From Argopecten irradians (taxonomy: Eukaryota > Mollusca > Bivalvia > Pectinida > Pectinidae), in NCBI RefSeq assembly GCF_041381155.1, contig NC_091134.1, positions 11,006,755-11,070,754 on the forward strand: a DNA stretch of 64,000 nt. The letters run 5' to 3'. The notes below the pieces were generated by a model that did no database searches, was not told the DNA's origin, and worked only from the letters and a program-made list of their open reading frames with translations. The position numbers were made by a program, and so were the translations under genes. Of the stretch, positions 36,311 through 49,400 are shown piece after piece; position 1 is the first letter of the stretch, and every line of letters starts with the position of its first letter.

Positions 36311-36328
36311 CACGTGTGGGTGACGTCA
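36311..36328 (+). promoter_or_regulatory. E-box and CRE, probable SPEN promoter
   Basis: CACGTG at 36311-36316 and the perfect palindrome TGACGTCA at 36321-36328 lie about 130-150 bp upstream of the SPEN start codon. Both are classic sites for bHLH and CREB/ATF factors in TATA-less promoters. A possible acceptor (TTTTACTACAG, ending 36355) leaves open that the first coding exon instead has an upstream untranslated partner. Confidence 0.45.
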
Positions 36329-36366
36329 TTGAAGGGCATGAATTATTTTACTACAGGAATAGCGCT

Positions 36367-36448
36367 ATGAGAAAAGTGAACGATGTAAAGACATGGGATA
36401 TTGAAACAGTGAAATCATGGTAACTAGCATCAACCCGACGTAATGTAG
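36367..36448 (+). promoter_or_regulatory. Three uORFs in the SPEN leader
   Basis: Upstream AUGs at 36367 (18 codons, ends TAA 36421-36423), 36417 (8 codons, ends TAA 36441-36443) and 36443 (AUG directly followed by UAG). Each overlaps the next by a few bases. The main AUG at 36460 has G at -3 and +4. Such tandem short uORFs can lower translation or link it to stress; this holds only if the leader includes this region. Confidence 0.4.
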
Positions 36449-36459
36449 GAAAATAAGCG

Positions 36460-36542
36460 ATGGTTCGGGAAACTAGGTATCTCTTCGTAGGAAATTTACC
36501 GGAAAAAGTCACGGAAGATGAGGTGTCGGAACATTTTAAGCG
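36460..36542 (+). CDS. SPEN: SPEN exon 1 (start of RRM1)
   Basis: Encodes MVRETRYLFVGNLPEKV and on to SEHFKR, closely matching the conserved start of animal SPEN (MVRETRHLWVGNLPENV in vertebrates). YLFVGNL is the RNP2 motif of RRM1. Residues 1-27 plus two bases of Arg28 are here. The donor is CG|GTAAGT. I chose this start because homology begins at this Met and its Kozak context is good (GCGATGG). The minus-strand frame over it is a shadow. Confidence 0.95.
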
Positions 36543-39500
36543 GTAAGTATGCGTGCATACCATTTTGATGCACGTTGACAATGCTATCCGGAATGGGGTC
36601 AGCCATTTTATGTGGGCGCGTTCTGGATTTACCTTAAATCATATTGAAACAGAAAGCTTCAGGCTTTTTACAATGATACGGGTCTATAAGTGATGTTGTG
36701 TACTTTGTGTATGTCGAAATGTGACGGTTTATTTATTACAATGTCGTCCGTCTCGATATGTCTCGACTCGGAGTTCGATGGATTTCACACCCATTTCGCA
36801 TGGGTTTGTTTATGTAGAACAGCATATTGTTGAACCTCATGCCCTGCTAACGTTGGGAAATAAGTCACTAGAAGAATTACATGATTTCATATATGTATTT
36901 GCAAGAAATGCATAAATTGATATAGGACTAACTTATGTAGCAATATCAAAAACGTATTGGACACGTAACGGTAATGGACCTATTACAAAAGTACAAGATG
37001 TCAAAACCGTTATTTTCAACAAAACTAGAGTTTTTAACAGAAATCAAAACGAAAGCATTAAAATAGGAGGGAATTATGGCTTTATAATATGACCTGTTTT
37101 GTTTACAGTAAGATGTGGGTGCTCTGTTTTGCTTTGTAACGTTACCTAACGATTTCCCCGCGGGGACGTTAGGAAATTTAGTGTCCATCTCATCACATAT
37201 CTTGACAAGAGAGATCGAGGAATTCAGATATAATATTATGTAATATAGTACGTAGATAATCTTACCAGATGTTAGGTATTTCAGGCTAACCACAGTTCCT
37301 TAAGCAAACCATAACAACCAGTGCCACTGAAATTGTGAGGAAGGAATTCATCTACATTTTATATTCCACAAACGGGCACCTGCTAATCACTAATTGATCC
37401 AATTAAAAATGCTTAAACAAGATATCGATGATGAAAATAATTAGTAATATAATAGTTTTGACTACAAAGTAACATTGATATCCTTGAATGCTTACTTGTC
37501 AAGCCAATAGTTTTGTTGAAGAAAGGCAAAAAAAAAGAAAAATATGTAAGATAAAGAACTGATTGATGATACATACTGGGCTACGATAAACGACTATCTA
37601 TGTAAGATAAAGAACTAATTGCTGTATTTGGAGTTTTGGCAAGAAATGCAGACACATTTGTTTTGTTGATAATAATTAGTTATTAATTAGACTAAAAAGT
37701 TTAAATTTGTGGTCACCATCTTGGATCAGCGTGGATATATTTACTTAAATTGTGACATGTTAAGGACTAGTGATTGATACTTTAGCCTTTGATGTATCCA
37801 TTTGGATTATATATTTTACAGGTCATTGTATACGTAACTGTCCATGGTATACCAATCTGACAATATTCTCATATGAATGTCTTTTGGCACTTTAAAGACT
37901 GTTTTGCTTTCACTTTCCAAAAGGCATTGTCAAATAAAAAACATTGACAGGTGAAACTTTGGTTTTATAACAGATTCTAATAACAATGAAATTTTTTTTC
38001 TATCATTTGTGACACTTTTTTAACAAAAATAAATTAATAGGTGATTAGAAGACTAATAATCCGAACTTAATGAAATAGCAATTGTTAAAAACATAACTGT
38101 CCAAATCTGAGCTTAACTTGCCAAGAAGCTTGTGGATCTAGATTAAGGTAATTATATACAGCTTGCTTGCCAGCTCTGAGGATTAGTTTAGGCCAAGCAT
38201 ACCATGTAACTGTTTTATTGACCTCCTGTTTTGGTTCGTCCTGATCAACAGTTGACAACCTGACAAAGATAATGGTTTGTTACCTGGCATTGTAGGATAA
38301 ATTTTAGTTTACAAATCAAAGAAAGATGCATGAGAAATGAATTTAGATTATGGCGGATTTAGGTCTCTCCAGAAAAGTTCAATGTCAAAAAATACATATA
38401 ATAGTATACTGTTTCTAACTAGTATGAAGATTTCCCTGTTTTGCTTGAACTTTAATTTAGATACCATACAATGTAGTACAGAAATAATATACCCGCACCT
38501 GTGTATATGAGGTGCTAAACTGGTACCAAGCCGAACCCTTTTGAAACATGGATTTCTTGATAAACAAAGATAGGATAATATGAAACAAGTATTTTCTGAC
38601 TTGGTTGTAAACTCTTTGTACAGTTAACAGGCCAAGTCTTGTTTACCGTTGGACACGATTCAATGATTTTTGCCATCAACTGTTGGTGAAAGTCCAAATT
38701 TTTTGTCACCATGACACAGCTTAGTAGGCCATCTACGGTATACACAATGCAGCATGGCCTCTTAACTCTCACGATAATTAATTGTCATCGGTGTTCACTG
38801 TTGAATTATAATTTTGAAAATAATTATTGAAATGTTTTTCCATATATGTAGATTTTGAGGTCTCCTTAAAATTTTCGTTACACAACAACTGAACTGATAT
38901 TGTCATTCTTGCTTTATATCCAAACTGAAAAAAAAAAGAAAGAAAAACAATGGCACCAACATATTCAGAACTTCAGATTGTCCCATTCCTGTGTATTCAT
39001 GGCATTAAAAAAAAAGAGATTTCAAACAGTACCCAGAGTTAGAAAATAATTTGCTGCCATGATGAAAACAGAGTGGGTGTACATAGCATATTCAGGTGCT
39101 TCTACTTTAATACTGGGATGTGATTTTATACTTTAATGTTTCCTGAAACTCTGATGCGAAATGGCACAGAGCAAGGTGACCTAGCTTGCTGCAGCTAGAC
39201 TCCTTGTACTAATACATCAGACAGCAGTTTGGATTGGAGGCTAAATTATAGGACTTCTCGGGTTGGTTTCCATGGCGACTAATGGTCAATGGGAAAGGTA
39301 ATTTCTATAGAATCCATTTGTATTATATTGTAAAGGTGTTGTAGAAAGCTAACGGCTAACATAGGAGTTCTGGGTGATAATGGCAGTGGTGGAAAATTAT
39401 AGAGCATTCAGTAGCAGAAACAGAACAAGTCTAAATTTACACTGAATTCCTGACTGAATTGTACCTTGAAAGTGTCCCTACAATTTCAGATTTTGTACAG

Positions 39501-40682
39501 TCGTAAAATTCATTCAACTGGCAATGCAAGACTAATAGATATATATATATTTCATTCTCATTTTTCAAAGAAGTCAATACCTAAGAAATTGATATTTCAT
39601 ACTTTTCAGCTCTGTATTTTATATATGATGTCTTGGCTAGTTGTATGTTATATTTTGTATTTTGTCACAATTTGAATTAAATTATTTACCCACCAACATG
39701 ACCAGCCATTGTAGCTAAACTTTTCCTGGAAAGTGATGTATTGTATTCATGAACATGCACCACATAGGTTGATTGTGGTAAGAAACTTAATATTTGAAAA
39801 TGCAAATTCTCTTTTCATACTCATTCAAACTTCCTATTTGCAACTATTAAAGAATGAATTTGGGATTAGTCATCAAAGCCGCAACGATTCACAGCAGTTA
39901 TCATACATAGGATACTTTTGTCTTTCTACAATTATTATATACAAATTCATCTTTCGTGTTATCTTTGAAATTGCTCACAATTACTGGAAACCTGAAACAT
40001 ATCAAAGGTTGTAACTATAATCTTTATACTGTTAATTCCTGGCTCAAAATCAAATGATATTCTTCAGTTGCCAATGAGAACTGCTGTCATTGCAGACATT
40101 CTACCTGTTGCCCCTAGGGAATGTGTAACCTATATCATAATGCTTTTAGATATTTCTGGTAGGTCAAACTGAGGTCAAGGTCAGCAGGTCCTTTTACACA
40201 TGGGTCAAAAATTTGTATAATGCACAATTAATATTCAACATTATGAAAAACACCCTGTTTCTGAGAGATTGTATTTACTTATAATTACCAATTCTTGGAA
40301 GCTGATATAAATAGTCGCTTGTTTGATTTTTCCAAAATCTTTCATCTGCAATGTTCGATATATATCTCCGATACACCTTTATATACCAACTTGTTTTTGT
40401 AGCCCTCAATGGACTATCGATGTAGGAGTTTGGAAACAGGGATAAACAACTGGAAAAAATGAGAATTGATATCTGACCTGCTATGGTGTTGTGTGTTATA
40501 GGTTTTGTGTGTTGATGATGAGTTTTTTTTTTAAAGCTAGGTAAACATCATTGGAATCCTGTTTATGTACATGTGCTGATGGAAAAACTTTTGCAAAGTA
40601 GCACGCATATTTTGGGGCAAATTCTGATGTTTGGAAAATGAGTCCAGGCCTAAGACCTTTTGAAAATTTGGGAATTTTAAAA

Positions 40683-41680
40683 TACAGTCAAACCTCGATG
40701 TATCGACGTTCAAGGGACCAACAGAACACTTCGAAACATAGAGACTTCGAATTATTCATGGTCAGAATTAGATAGAAGTTTCTTTACCATGACCAACTGT
40801 GGTAGTTGTGTACATGTCGTCTCCGTAAACTCTGTAAACTTTATAATCATTGTATTTACCACAAACAAAACAAAATAAAAACGTAGTATACAATTAATCA
40901 CATGTATTGCTATCGTTAGCAATACATATGTATATTATAAACAAGACTTACATGTACTAGGCCTAACCCATGTACATGTGATGAATATTGAAGCGATGGT
41001 TGATATTACGGATTGAATATAAAAATGAAAACATGCAGTAAAAACAAAACTAAAAAGGAGGAACCGAAAGCGCTACAACACCTACAAAGATATTTCAATT
41101 TAGAATGATCAATTTGCTCCAGTATTTATGCCAAAGTTTGGAATAAAACACTTTCGAGTACAAGTTACTTATTTTGTGGCTTGCTGTTTACCATTCCGTA
41201 AATTCTACAAACTGCTAGCAATGGCGGCGGCGAACATCAAAAACAGTATTTTTGCCATACCAATGATTTATTAAGGTAGCTTTCGAAAACAAAACGCCGG
41301 GTATCGGCCTGATCAGAGATATTAATTATCTTGATGATATCAAACAAGCAGTTCACAAGCTGTCATAATCCCTATTGTCTGGCGAAGGGGCGTCGCAAGA
41401 CAGGTGTGATAGCATGCCGGGGGCCATCGGCGAACACCTGATCTGTACAGGTAAATTTTTTATTCGAATCATCGAGCGTCGGTTACCTAAGATTTTATAA
41501 CAAATGGCTCATGAAAAAAGTTTGATACATCAAGAACTTCGATTCATACAATTTCGATTCATACATTGGTTTGTTATAATTAGTAATGTTATATAGTGAA
41601 GAAAATCGGGACCAAGCAAAAAGTTCGATACAGCAAGAAATTTGATTGATCCGAGTTCGAATCATCGAGGTTTGACTGTA
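40683..41680. mobile_element. pogo/Tigger-like DNA transposon, non-autonomous
   Basis: The 994-bp element starts CAGTCAAACCTCGATG (40685) and ends with its inverted copy, CATCGAGGTTTGACTG (ends 41678), flanked by TA on both sides. The TA target and CAGT...ACTG ends are typical of the pogo branch of Tc1/mariner. Subterminal motifs such as TTCGAATC recur. No transposase frame is visible, so it is probably internally replaced or deleted. Confidence 0.8.
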
Positions 41681-43758
41681 GTGGAATTAGGAGCTATTCA
41701 TCATGTTGAAATTTCATAATTTCAAACAGAATAATATGTTATATATGCATACGATTCTTTTGTCATGTTTAATCATATTTAATTATTTCTGCACATGAAC
41801 TTCTGATCTGGAGTACAATTTATTTGAATTTAGCTACCAATTGCAGCATGCTGTTTATATTAATGCCTTTTGTTTATGGAACATTCTTGTTAGGTACAAT
41901 TGTGGATAACAATAAATTTTGTTTTTATCAAATTAATCTGTTTGTCTTGAGCTCCTGTATATTTAGGTTAAGGAATATTTGCAATTATCAATCATGAAAT
42001 AAGTAAACTAATAATTGAATAAAATTTCATATTATAGTCGTCAATTATGAGCTTAGAAGTATTTCTATTTTCAATTGTTGCTCAAGGAAGATAATATCAA
42101 ATTTGGTCTATAACACCAAATTTTAAAATATATTTTCGGATATTGCAAAAGATTGAACAAAAAACATCACAAAAATATATTTGATTCCCGAATGATTTAA
42201 TAGTTAACATACATATACCAGCTGTTGTTTGTATATAAGAAATAATATCAAACTGTTTTATTGAACTCTGCAATTACCATTGTTTCGCAGCAGTGAAATG
42301 TCTGAAATGTAAGGCGAGCAAACAGAATCAATGCAGGTTTTCAAAATTAACACACTAAACAAGGTATTAAGTTCCATGGGCAAGCTTTGAAAATTGTTAT
42401 ATTGGATATTTACGGTAGAAATACTCGGAAGTTTATTATTACCACATTCGATTCTCTGCAGCTTTCATTGTGAAGGTCATTGCATTATTATTCGCTGGTC
42501 ACTCAAAATACAAGGCAAAGAATTGGATTTTGAAAAATCGGAAATCAACTTTGAATCATGCTTGATACAAAATAGAGTTTAATATTAAAGTGCATCAGCT
42601 CGGTAGCGTACCATATTGTACATAATAATTCTCAATTTTTCAAAGAGCTCTATCTCGGTACCATAGTGTAACTTGGCAATCTATTTCACTGCAATAAGGA
42701 AAAAAGCAATCTGCATGTAGAGCTTAAAGTATTTTTTTGGATGAAAAATACGTTTTCAATACTGTACTTGAAATTTATTTAAATATATGAGATTAATACA
42801 TGAACGATGAGAAGGATATTTCTGTAAAAAGAAATTGTTTACAGTATTCATCTAAAATTCTGTTTTCATGCATGCTATAATTAGGCCTATATAATGATTC
42901 TTGCACAGGGTTTTCTTTACTTACAAAGAAATGAAGTTTTCATAGAATAATATTTTCTTTAAAGCAGAAATTTGATAGATTGAACCACTACCTGATAGAC
43001 CTGAAAAGAAAATGAAAGAAATAAAAGTTTTACGCATCAGTGATCATGTATATTATTTATATATTTATCATACAAACTTTCAACATACAATTATTTACAT
43101 AACACATGCAGAATGAGGCTAAAGTTAGTCAAGCATAATAACCAGTTCATTGAAGTTTCATCATAAATTAAAGGTAGGGTCGCTTCCTAGAGTAAATACG
43201 GTAATACCAGCCCTTCTAACCTAGGTTTTCTCTCAAGGGATTTATTTCGGGGATAATTTGTTTATTATATAATAGGTTTAAAGCTTTAAGTTAGTTAGTA
43301 TGAGGCTTGATGGTCATCATGACAATTTTTTAAGAACCGAGACAAAATATCGTACAGGTCTCCTTTGTATTCTAATGTAATCCGGGATGGCGGCCATTTT
43401 GGATTTCCACAGACACATTCAAAATCACAAACAAAACTACTTTATTAGTTCACTCATTGAAATCCGGGCTATTTATTTGTGTTAAAGATTCCGCAGTGAG
43501 AAATTAATATCCAATCTAAAAATCCGATAAGTGGGAAACTGTTATATAAAGTTAAGTCCTTGTTCGGTTTCTAGGTCTCTACAACCCACAAACCCAAACT
43601 TCTCTCAGGTAGACTATTGTCTTAATCGCTAATTTGGTGGACTAATTAGTAAGTTCCAATATGATGTAAATTTTTCCATTGAAAGAGAGTCATTTTATTG
43701 TAAGCATTTCCCTCTGTAAAGTTGATGGTTTTCTGTTGGTTTTCTTTCTCCTGCCTAG

Positions 43759-43931
43759 ATCCAGATTTCTCAGAGCTCAGCCTGTCGGCAGCTATTGAGC
43801 CAGTCAGGTCACCTGAGCATGAATCATCAGGACTAGTCTATGCTGCTAAGTCAGTAGGGGGGCTTGTAGCTATTCTGCAGGATTTTGTACAGGCTAGCCA
43901 ACAAAAATCCCTAGCTTCAGAAATAGACTGA
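43759..43931 (+). other. Possible cryptic or alternative exon in SPEN intron 1
   Basis: A strong acceptor (TTCTTTCTCCTGCCTAG) precedes a protein-like frame (DPDFSELSLSAAIEPVRS, then SGLVYAAKSVGGLVAIL) that ends in a stop. Spliced from SPEN exon 1 the phase would be wrong (it meets a stop quickly), so it is not a normal SPEN exon. It may derive from an old repeat. Confidence 0.2.
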
Positions 43932-45393
43932 CCCATTTGTTGGCTTTGTGCCAAGTCAGCACTGGCTGGTTTTGTGTGGGTTGCCCTTGGTCTAAATACA
44001 GCACCATAGCAGTAATGCTGATATCTGCCTCAAGCTCTGCAAAACAAAATTAATTACTTGGCAGCCAGCCAAGTTATTTGTGGACTAGGGGATCTTTTGT
44101 ATTTCTGGTTTACTGTGTTCATTGTGTACAGGCCAGCATTTGTATAGAGAGTTAGGTGGCTAAGGCTATGTCGTTGGCACTGAGCCAGCCAGGCTTCCTT
44201 GTTGAATAAATAGACTTCCATGCTTTTAACTATTCTGCTTAACACGTATACAGAAAAGAGCTGCCAATATCAAAGGGGCTTTAGAACCTGTATGCATATA
44301 ACAGGCTTTCACATGTTTGGACTTAGATTAGTTGATCTACTCAGAAAACCTTACAGTACATTTGTTATGTATATATATGCAGCCAGTACTTGTCATACAA
44401 ATACATTACAGATTCTTCCTTATATTCAGTCACTCACTGTAACTACAAAGAGCCAGAACATGAATTTGAAAGGAATAATTTGAAAAACAGGATTTATCCA
44501 AGCCTCATTTCCATAATTTTTACAAATAATGTTAGGGTTGCCATGGTTATAACGGACACACCTTTGATACTCCAGGGGTTACTTTCATTGTCATTTATCA
44601 TACAGGCAGTTCGAGAGAAAAAAACCCCAACCCTGACTTTATTAACTGTTTGATTTGAAATTATCAATATGAAAATTTTCTCACTTATTGAAAGAAACAA
44701 TTTGGCTGTACTGGCCATGGTGCACTAGTTATATACATAAAAGAACATGTACATAATTTAAATTATATGAAACTTCAAATTATATTTCTGTATGACTACA
44801 ACATGTTCAAAGTCAAGACTTCGGAAATAATGATCATGATCGATAAGAAATAAAAGTGCTTTGTTTATCGGGTGGGCAAAAGTCCCTGCTAGCTATATCC
44901 AATTTGTGCTAGCTGCATAAAAGATGTGCGTGGCAACTTGGATTGGGATCTCTAGTCTGATAAATGAGTCACTGTCAGATTGGGGGTTTATCTATAAGTA
45001 TTGATTAAAATGCACAGGCTTCCAGTTGTTTTCTGGATTATAGGTTTTTGGCCTTGGTCATGTTCTGTTCAACTAAGATTACTTGTTGTGGTGGTAAAGC
45101 AGACTTTATGTATCCTGGTTTTACTGGCTGAACAAATTTTTCAAAAATTAATTTTCTGAATTTTTTGTATGCCAGACACAATAAATAATGTCATGGATTG
45201 CCTTGAACTTTTGTGTATTAAAATTTTTTTATGGGAGCCATCGATGACATTGATTTCAAAAAAGCTTGAATTCGAATGTCAAAACTACAGTTGGTAGATA
45301 ATGATTTGTGTCAAGATGGTAGATGTAAATATTCAAATGAATACAATGAATAGAGTTCATACTTGCTGCCTTCAATTTGTCTGTGTATCCTTA

Positions 45394-45752
45394 CAGACAT
45401 TGCGAAAGTTGAAAATAATGGTCAGACATTCAGACTGGTAAAGACTGAGAAAGCTTATAAGCCGGACCGAACAAGATTTTGCTGGACTGAACAATCATGT
45501 GAATTTTTCAAGTAAACATAAGTTCCTGCTATTAGTATGTAGGCAGCTGTTTTCATGATTATCTTATGCAGTTTACGGTTTTGCCAGGTTCCGCACCTGC
45601 ATAATACTTCTTAGACGTCATTTCTACCAACTTCAGGTGCTCAATAATTGCCGGACAGTTGGTCCAGACAGGATTTTAAAATAATTATATAAACAGTCTG
45701 AGGCAAATTTTGCTGGACATGTCCGTTAAACAGGCAAATTTCGCAATGTCTG
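45394..45752. mobile_element. Small inverted-repeat DNA element (359 bp)
   Basis: The ends CAGACATTGCGAAA and TTTCGCAATGTCTG are perfect 14-bp inverted copies, directly flanked by CCTTA on both sides (5-bp target duplication). The interior carries GCCGGACCG and TGCTGGAC motifs in both orientations. No coding capacity; superfamily not assigned. Confidence 0.7.
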
Positions 45753-46194
45753 CCTTAACTTAATTAATTCTTGTTAAACTGAAAAACACCCTGCAATTTT
45801 TCAAAGTGTCCAGTCAGACTCCTAAATCGGTGAAAAAGACCGAAGATCGAACCGTTGGGCCTTAACATCTCTTGTCATCCTCTTCCTCAAAAAGTGAATG
45901 TTTGCAGCAGTCTAGCATTCCTGGTACCGGATTCTAATACCTAAATATTCGTGGTAATTGTTAATTATCATAAGGTTAACTTGAACACAATTTCCACCAT
46001 TCATTCCTTTAGCTGTTTGCACCCAATGTCTTTCTACAGAAGAAAGTGTCTAGGCCTTTTTACACAACAAAGTAAATTTCCTGGTTTTGAAATTCATTTT
46101 GGGATTTGTCATTCTTGGAATGATTAAACCAAAAACTATAAAAATATGATTTCTTGAATTATTGATATTAATTTTCTTTGTATTTCTTTCTCAG

Positions 46195-46461
46195 GTATGG
46201 AAAGATACAAAGTGTAAAGTTCCACGACAAGAAAGAAGATGAGGAGGGACTATCGGCCACCGTAGCTTTTGGGGACATCAAATCAGCATCGAAAGCTCAC
46301 AATAGTGAGAACACTATTGACAGCAAGACATTAGTGACGGAGTATAGTGAGGGTTCTGCAACAGGAAGTGCTGTGACTCGTACTCGACAGGAACCGGTCC
46401 CTCGTACTGCGCCGTTTACCCCACACACAAGGCCCGCGGCCTATACAAATAGACCCAAAGG
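46195..46461 (+). CDS. SPEN: SPEN exon 2 (rest of RRM1)
   Basis: Completes RRM1 with RYGKIQSVKF, then LSATVAFGDIKSASKAHNS. The degenerate RNP1 and the DIKSAxKAHNS block match vertebrate SPEN. RRM1 ends near residue 80; the exon then begins a disordered linker rich in Thr, Arg and Pro (to residue 116). Acceptor TTTCTTTCTCAG, donor GTAAGT. It is separated from exon 1 by 9.65 kb. Confidence 0.95.
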
Positions 46462-49400
46462 GTAAGTCATCGGACGTAGGGCCGAAAGGGGAGAGAACTC
46501 TTTCACATATCAAAATGGAAAGTTTTCAGAATTTATGGGGTTATATTAGTAAATGTTTTATGTCATATTTCCCTGGTAGGGGAAAATCAGAGGGAAGTAA
46601 GGAAAAAAAATTGTTGGGGGGGGGGGATACTAAATATGTTCTTATTCTGTATGTTTTCAAACATGTACCAGGACAGTTTCTTTGAATTATGAAATTTTGC
46701 AATAAAAGATAGATTCGGAAACATATCATTTTAGCTGACCATCACAATACAGCTACAATGAGTATGTACTACACGACACTGACAAATATGGTATTGTTCT
46801 TTCCTGAACACTTCTTGAGTATTGATACAGTTATCTTATCACAAAATATTGAAATAAAGTTTTCTAAGCAAACATTTCTTTTAATTATCAACATCTGGTT
46901 TGTGTTTACACCATCTTCATGTCCTTGTTAAATAAACTGAAACTTTGAAAGGGCCCTGAACATTTTACTAATTGTCTCTTTGTCTTTTCCTTCATTCTTT
47001 TCCAATCATACTAAAACATTTGCTACTGGCTCTTGGACTAGTGCAAAATTTTCAGCATATTATACACCACATCTAAACCTATAGGATTTGGTGTTATGAC
47101 AACATCGTTGTTTATCAGAAACCTGAGTCATCGCTCAAACTCCTTTAAAATATGATATATGCAAGCGTTATGCGCAAGAGAAACCAGTTGCAGGAATTAC
47201 TGTGACATATAAGAGTTTACTTAACATGGCTGTCTTGTTTCTGGTTTTGCATTAAGTGTAATGAGATCGGATGATAAAACCAAAATAAATTTGTTTCAAA
47301 GCAATAGTTGTTTGTGTGAAATGATTGTTATACTGATGTTAGCGATTTAATCCAGACTGAGTATGGCTAGTTGCATCATATAAAGCTAAGCCGTTTACCC
47401 AGTTACAGTTCAATTATTCTGATCGACTAACTGGCTAGCATTTCTGTTCCACCACTTAATATTCAGGATTTGAAATGGAACAATAAATGCGAAGGCTGTC
47501 GGGACTAAATTGGCTTCAAATTACAAAGTTCGAACGTTTTTAACAACTAATATTTGCTGACCAGAGCTCTGCAAGGAAATCATTCATGCTTGTAGATAGA
47601 AAAACCCTTGTAATATTCTATTAGTCCTTGTTATGTTACATATAGCCTAGTTAAATAAAATTATACAAAGTTGCTGTTTCTAGGAGTCCAATGCAAACTA
47701 TACCAATAAAGGTAGAATGAATGACCTTGCTGTTCCTTCCCTCCCGAATCCTTCCTTCATGATTTTGCTGTTGTATGATATTGTTGATCCTTCTATAATC
47801 ATTCTTACATTTATGTAGTGTTTGTCAATTTCTACTGCCTTTATTTTCCATGTTATATGTACACATATTGACAAAATGATTTTATACAAATTTTGACCTT
47901 TGACCGCGCATGGATTTATACTTTTAATGGATTATTACAACCTACATGATAACTTGGATCAGCGTCTGTGAAAATGATTCCTCTTCGTTTTCATGACAAC
48001 AATTGGATTATCGGAGGTACTAAACGTAATTGGATCTAATGTCGTTTTTTGGAGACATGGATGATTACAAGCTTGACCTTGACCTGGATTTACATCAAAG
48101 AGTCCAACTGACATGGATGCTGGAGTATTAGAGCCTTTTTTGTACCGTATTAAGTTGTGTGTTTTGCTTTTTGGTGAAATTAATTAGTAGTAAATATTGT
48201 AGTCCTTCCTCATACAATTTTCTCTTTGGATTAATGAATTATAAGATATATAATTTGCCTATTTATATATCCGATCAGCATGGATGTACACAATCCCATG
48301 TAGCAGTGTTATGTTTTAGTATGCAGCTTTTAATTTGATTGTTGTGTTACGGTGATGATGGTTTAAGTTTGCCCATCGGATGGCTATCCTGGTTCAGATT
48401 GGAATTATTTTTGGGATGTATTTTAATTTTGCCTTGGATTTATTGGGGATATACGAAGCTTGCCTGTGATGGAGACGAAAGACTGGATTATACGGATAAA
48501 CTGTAATAAAAAGCATTGTTCCAATTTTGCTGGGTAAGTATGATGGCGGAGTAGAATTTGTGCATATTACACTTTTGGAATTATTTGATAATGCGTGGTA
48601 AGGTGGATAATTTTGTAACAAAGGGAATATACGTCTGTGAAATAACCAACTGCTCGCAATTGGTGGACCAGATTGGATTATTATTCCTCTTTGTAAGGTA
48701 TTGTATCATATGTTTGTGTTTACACAGTGGGAGAAAAACCAATATCTTCAATTTCACACCTTGGATTTTGATATGAATAATATGCAAATTTCTTTTTTGG
48801 TTAATTAGAAAAAAAATGATCAAAATCCTTTAGAAAATTTTTAATTTTGCACTGAAGTAAAAGTGTAAAATTTTGGTACCAAAAACAAATATTTTACAAA
48901 AAATGATAATTGGAAAAAATGTTGAACTTGGACACATATTGGTTGTTTTCCTTATGAACGTGTTTTGTTCTATGTATATACCTTACCTATAGTTCCCATC
49001 AACTCCCACAATACTGGTAGTCTATTTTAATTCCTGACCTTGGCTGACTAAACAAATATCATTATTATCATAAGTGTTCCTACATGATATAGCAAAGTAA
49101 GTGGGACACCTTTTATATTTTATAGGACATTTTCACCACAAGTTGGCAACATGCCAACTCTAAGGTACACAAGCTGTGGTGGTTGAAGTAAGCTAAGAAA
49201 GAAAGATATTGTTATGAATTAATATTCTATTACATACTGTATAATTTACTTTGGTAATGTGTTTTTCACTATGTGATGCCATGTTACGATGTGTTGACCA
49301 AACCCTGTGTCATATTTATGAGAAACTCTTTTGCAAGTTGTGCATGCTCTAAAAATCTGTGGACAAAAATACTTTTATTGCAGGTGAAAAAGGAGAAAGT

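Larger units (their letters stand above)
36543..46194 (+). other. SPEN intron 1 (9.65 kb)
   Basis: AT-rich. It holds a pogo-like element (40685-41678), a possible cryptic exon (43759-43931) and an inverted-repeat element (45394-45752). GATACTCCAGGGGTTAC at about 44568 matches the end of the MITE at 24402 and may be a fragment of one. I see nothing else identifiable. Confidence 0.7.

Noticed and set aside
36351-36581. 76-codon minus frame over SPEN exon 1
   Set aside because: Shadow of the conserved RRM1 exon on the plus strand.
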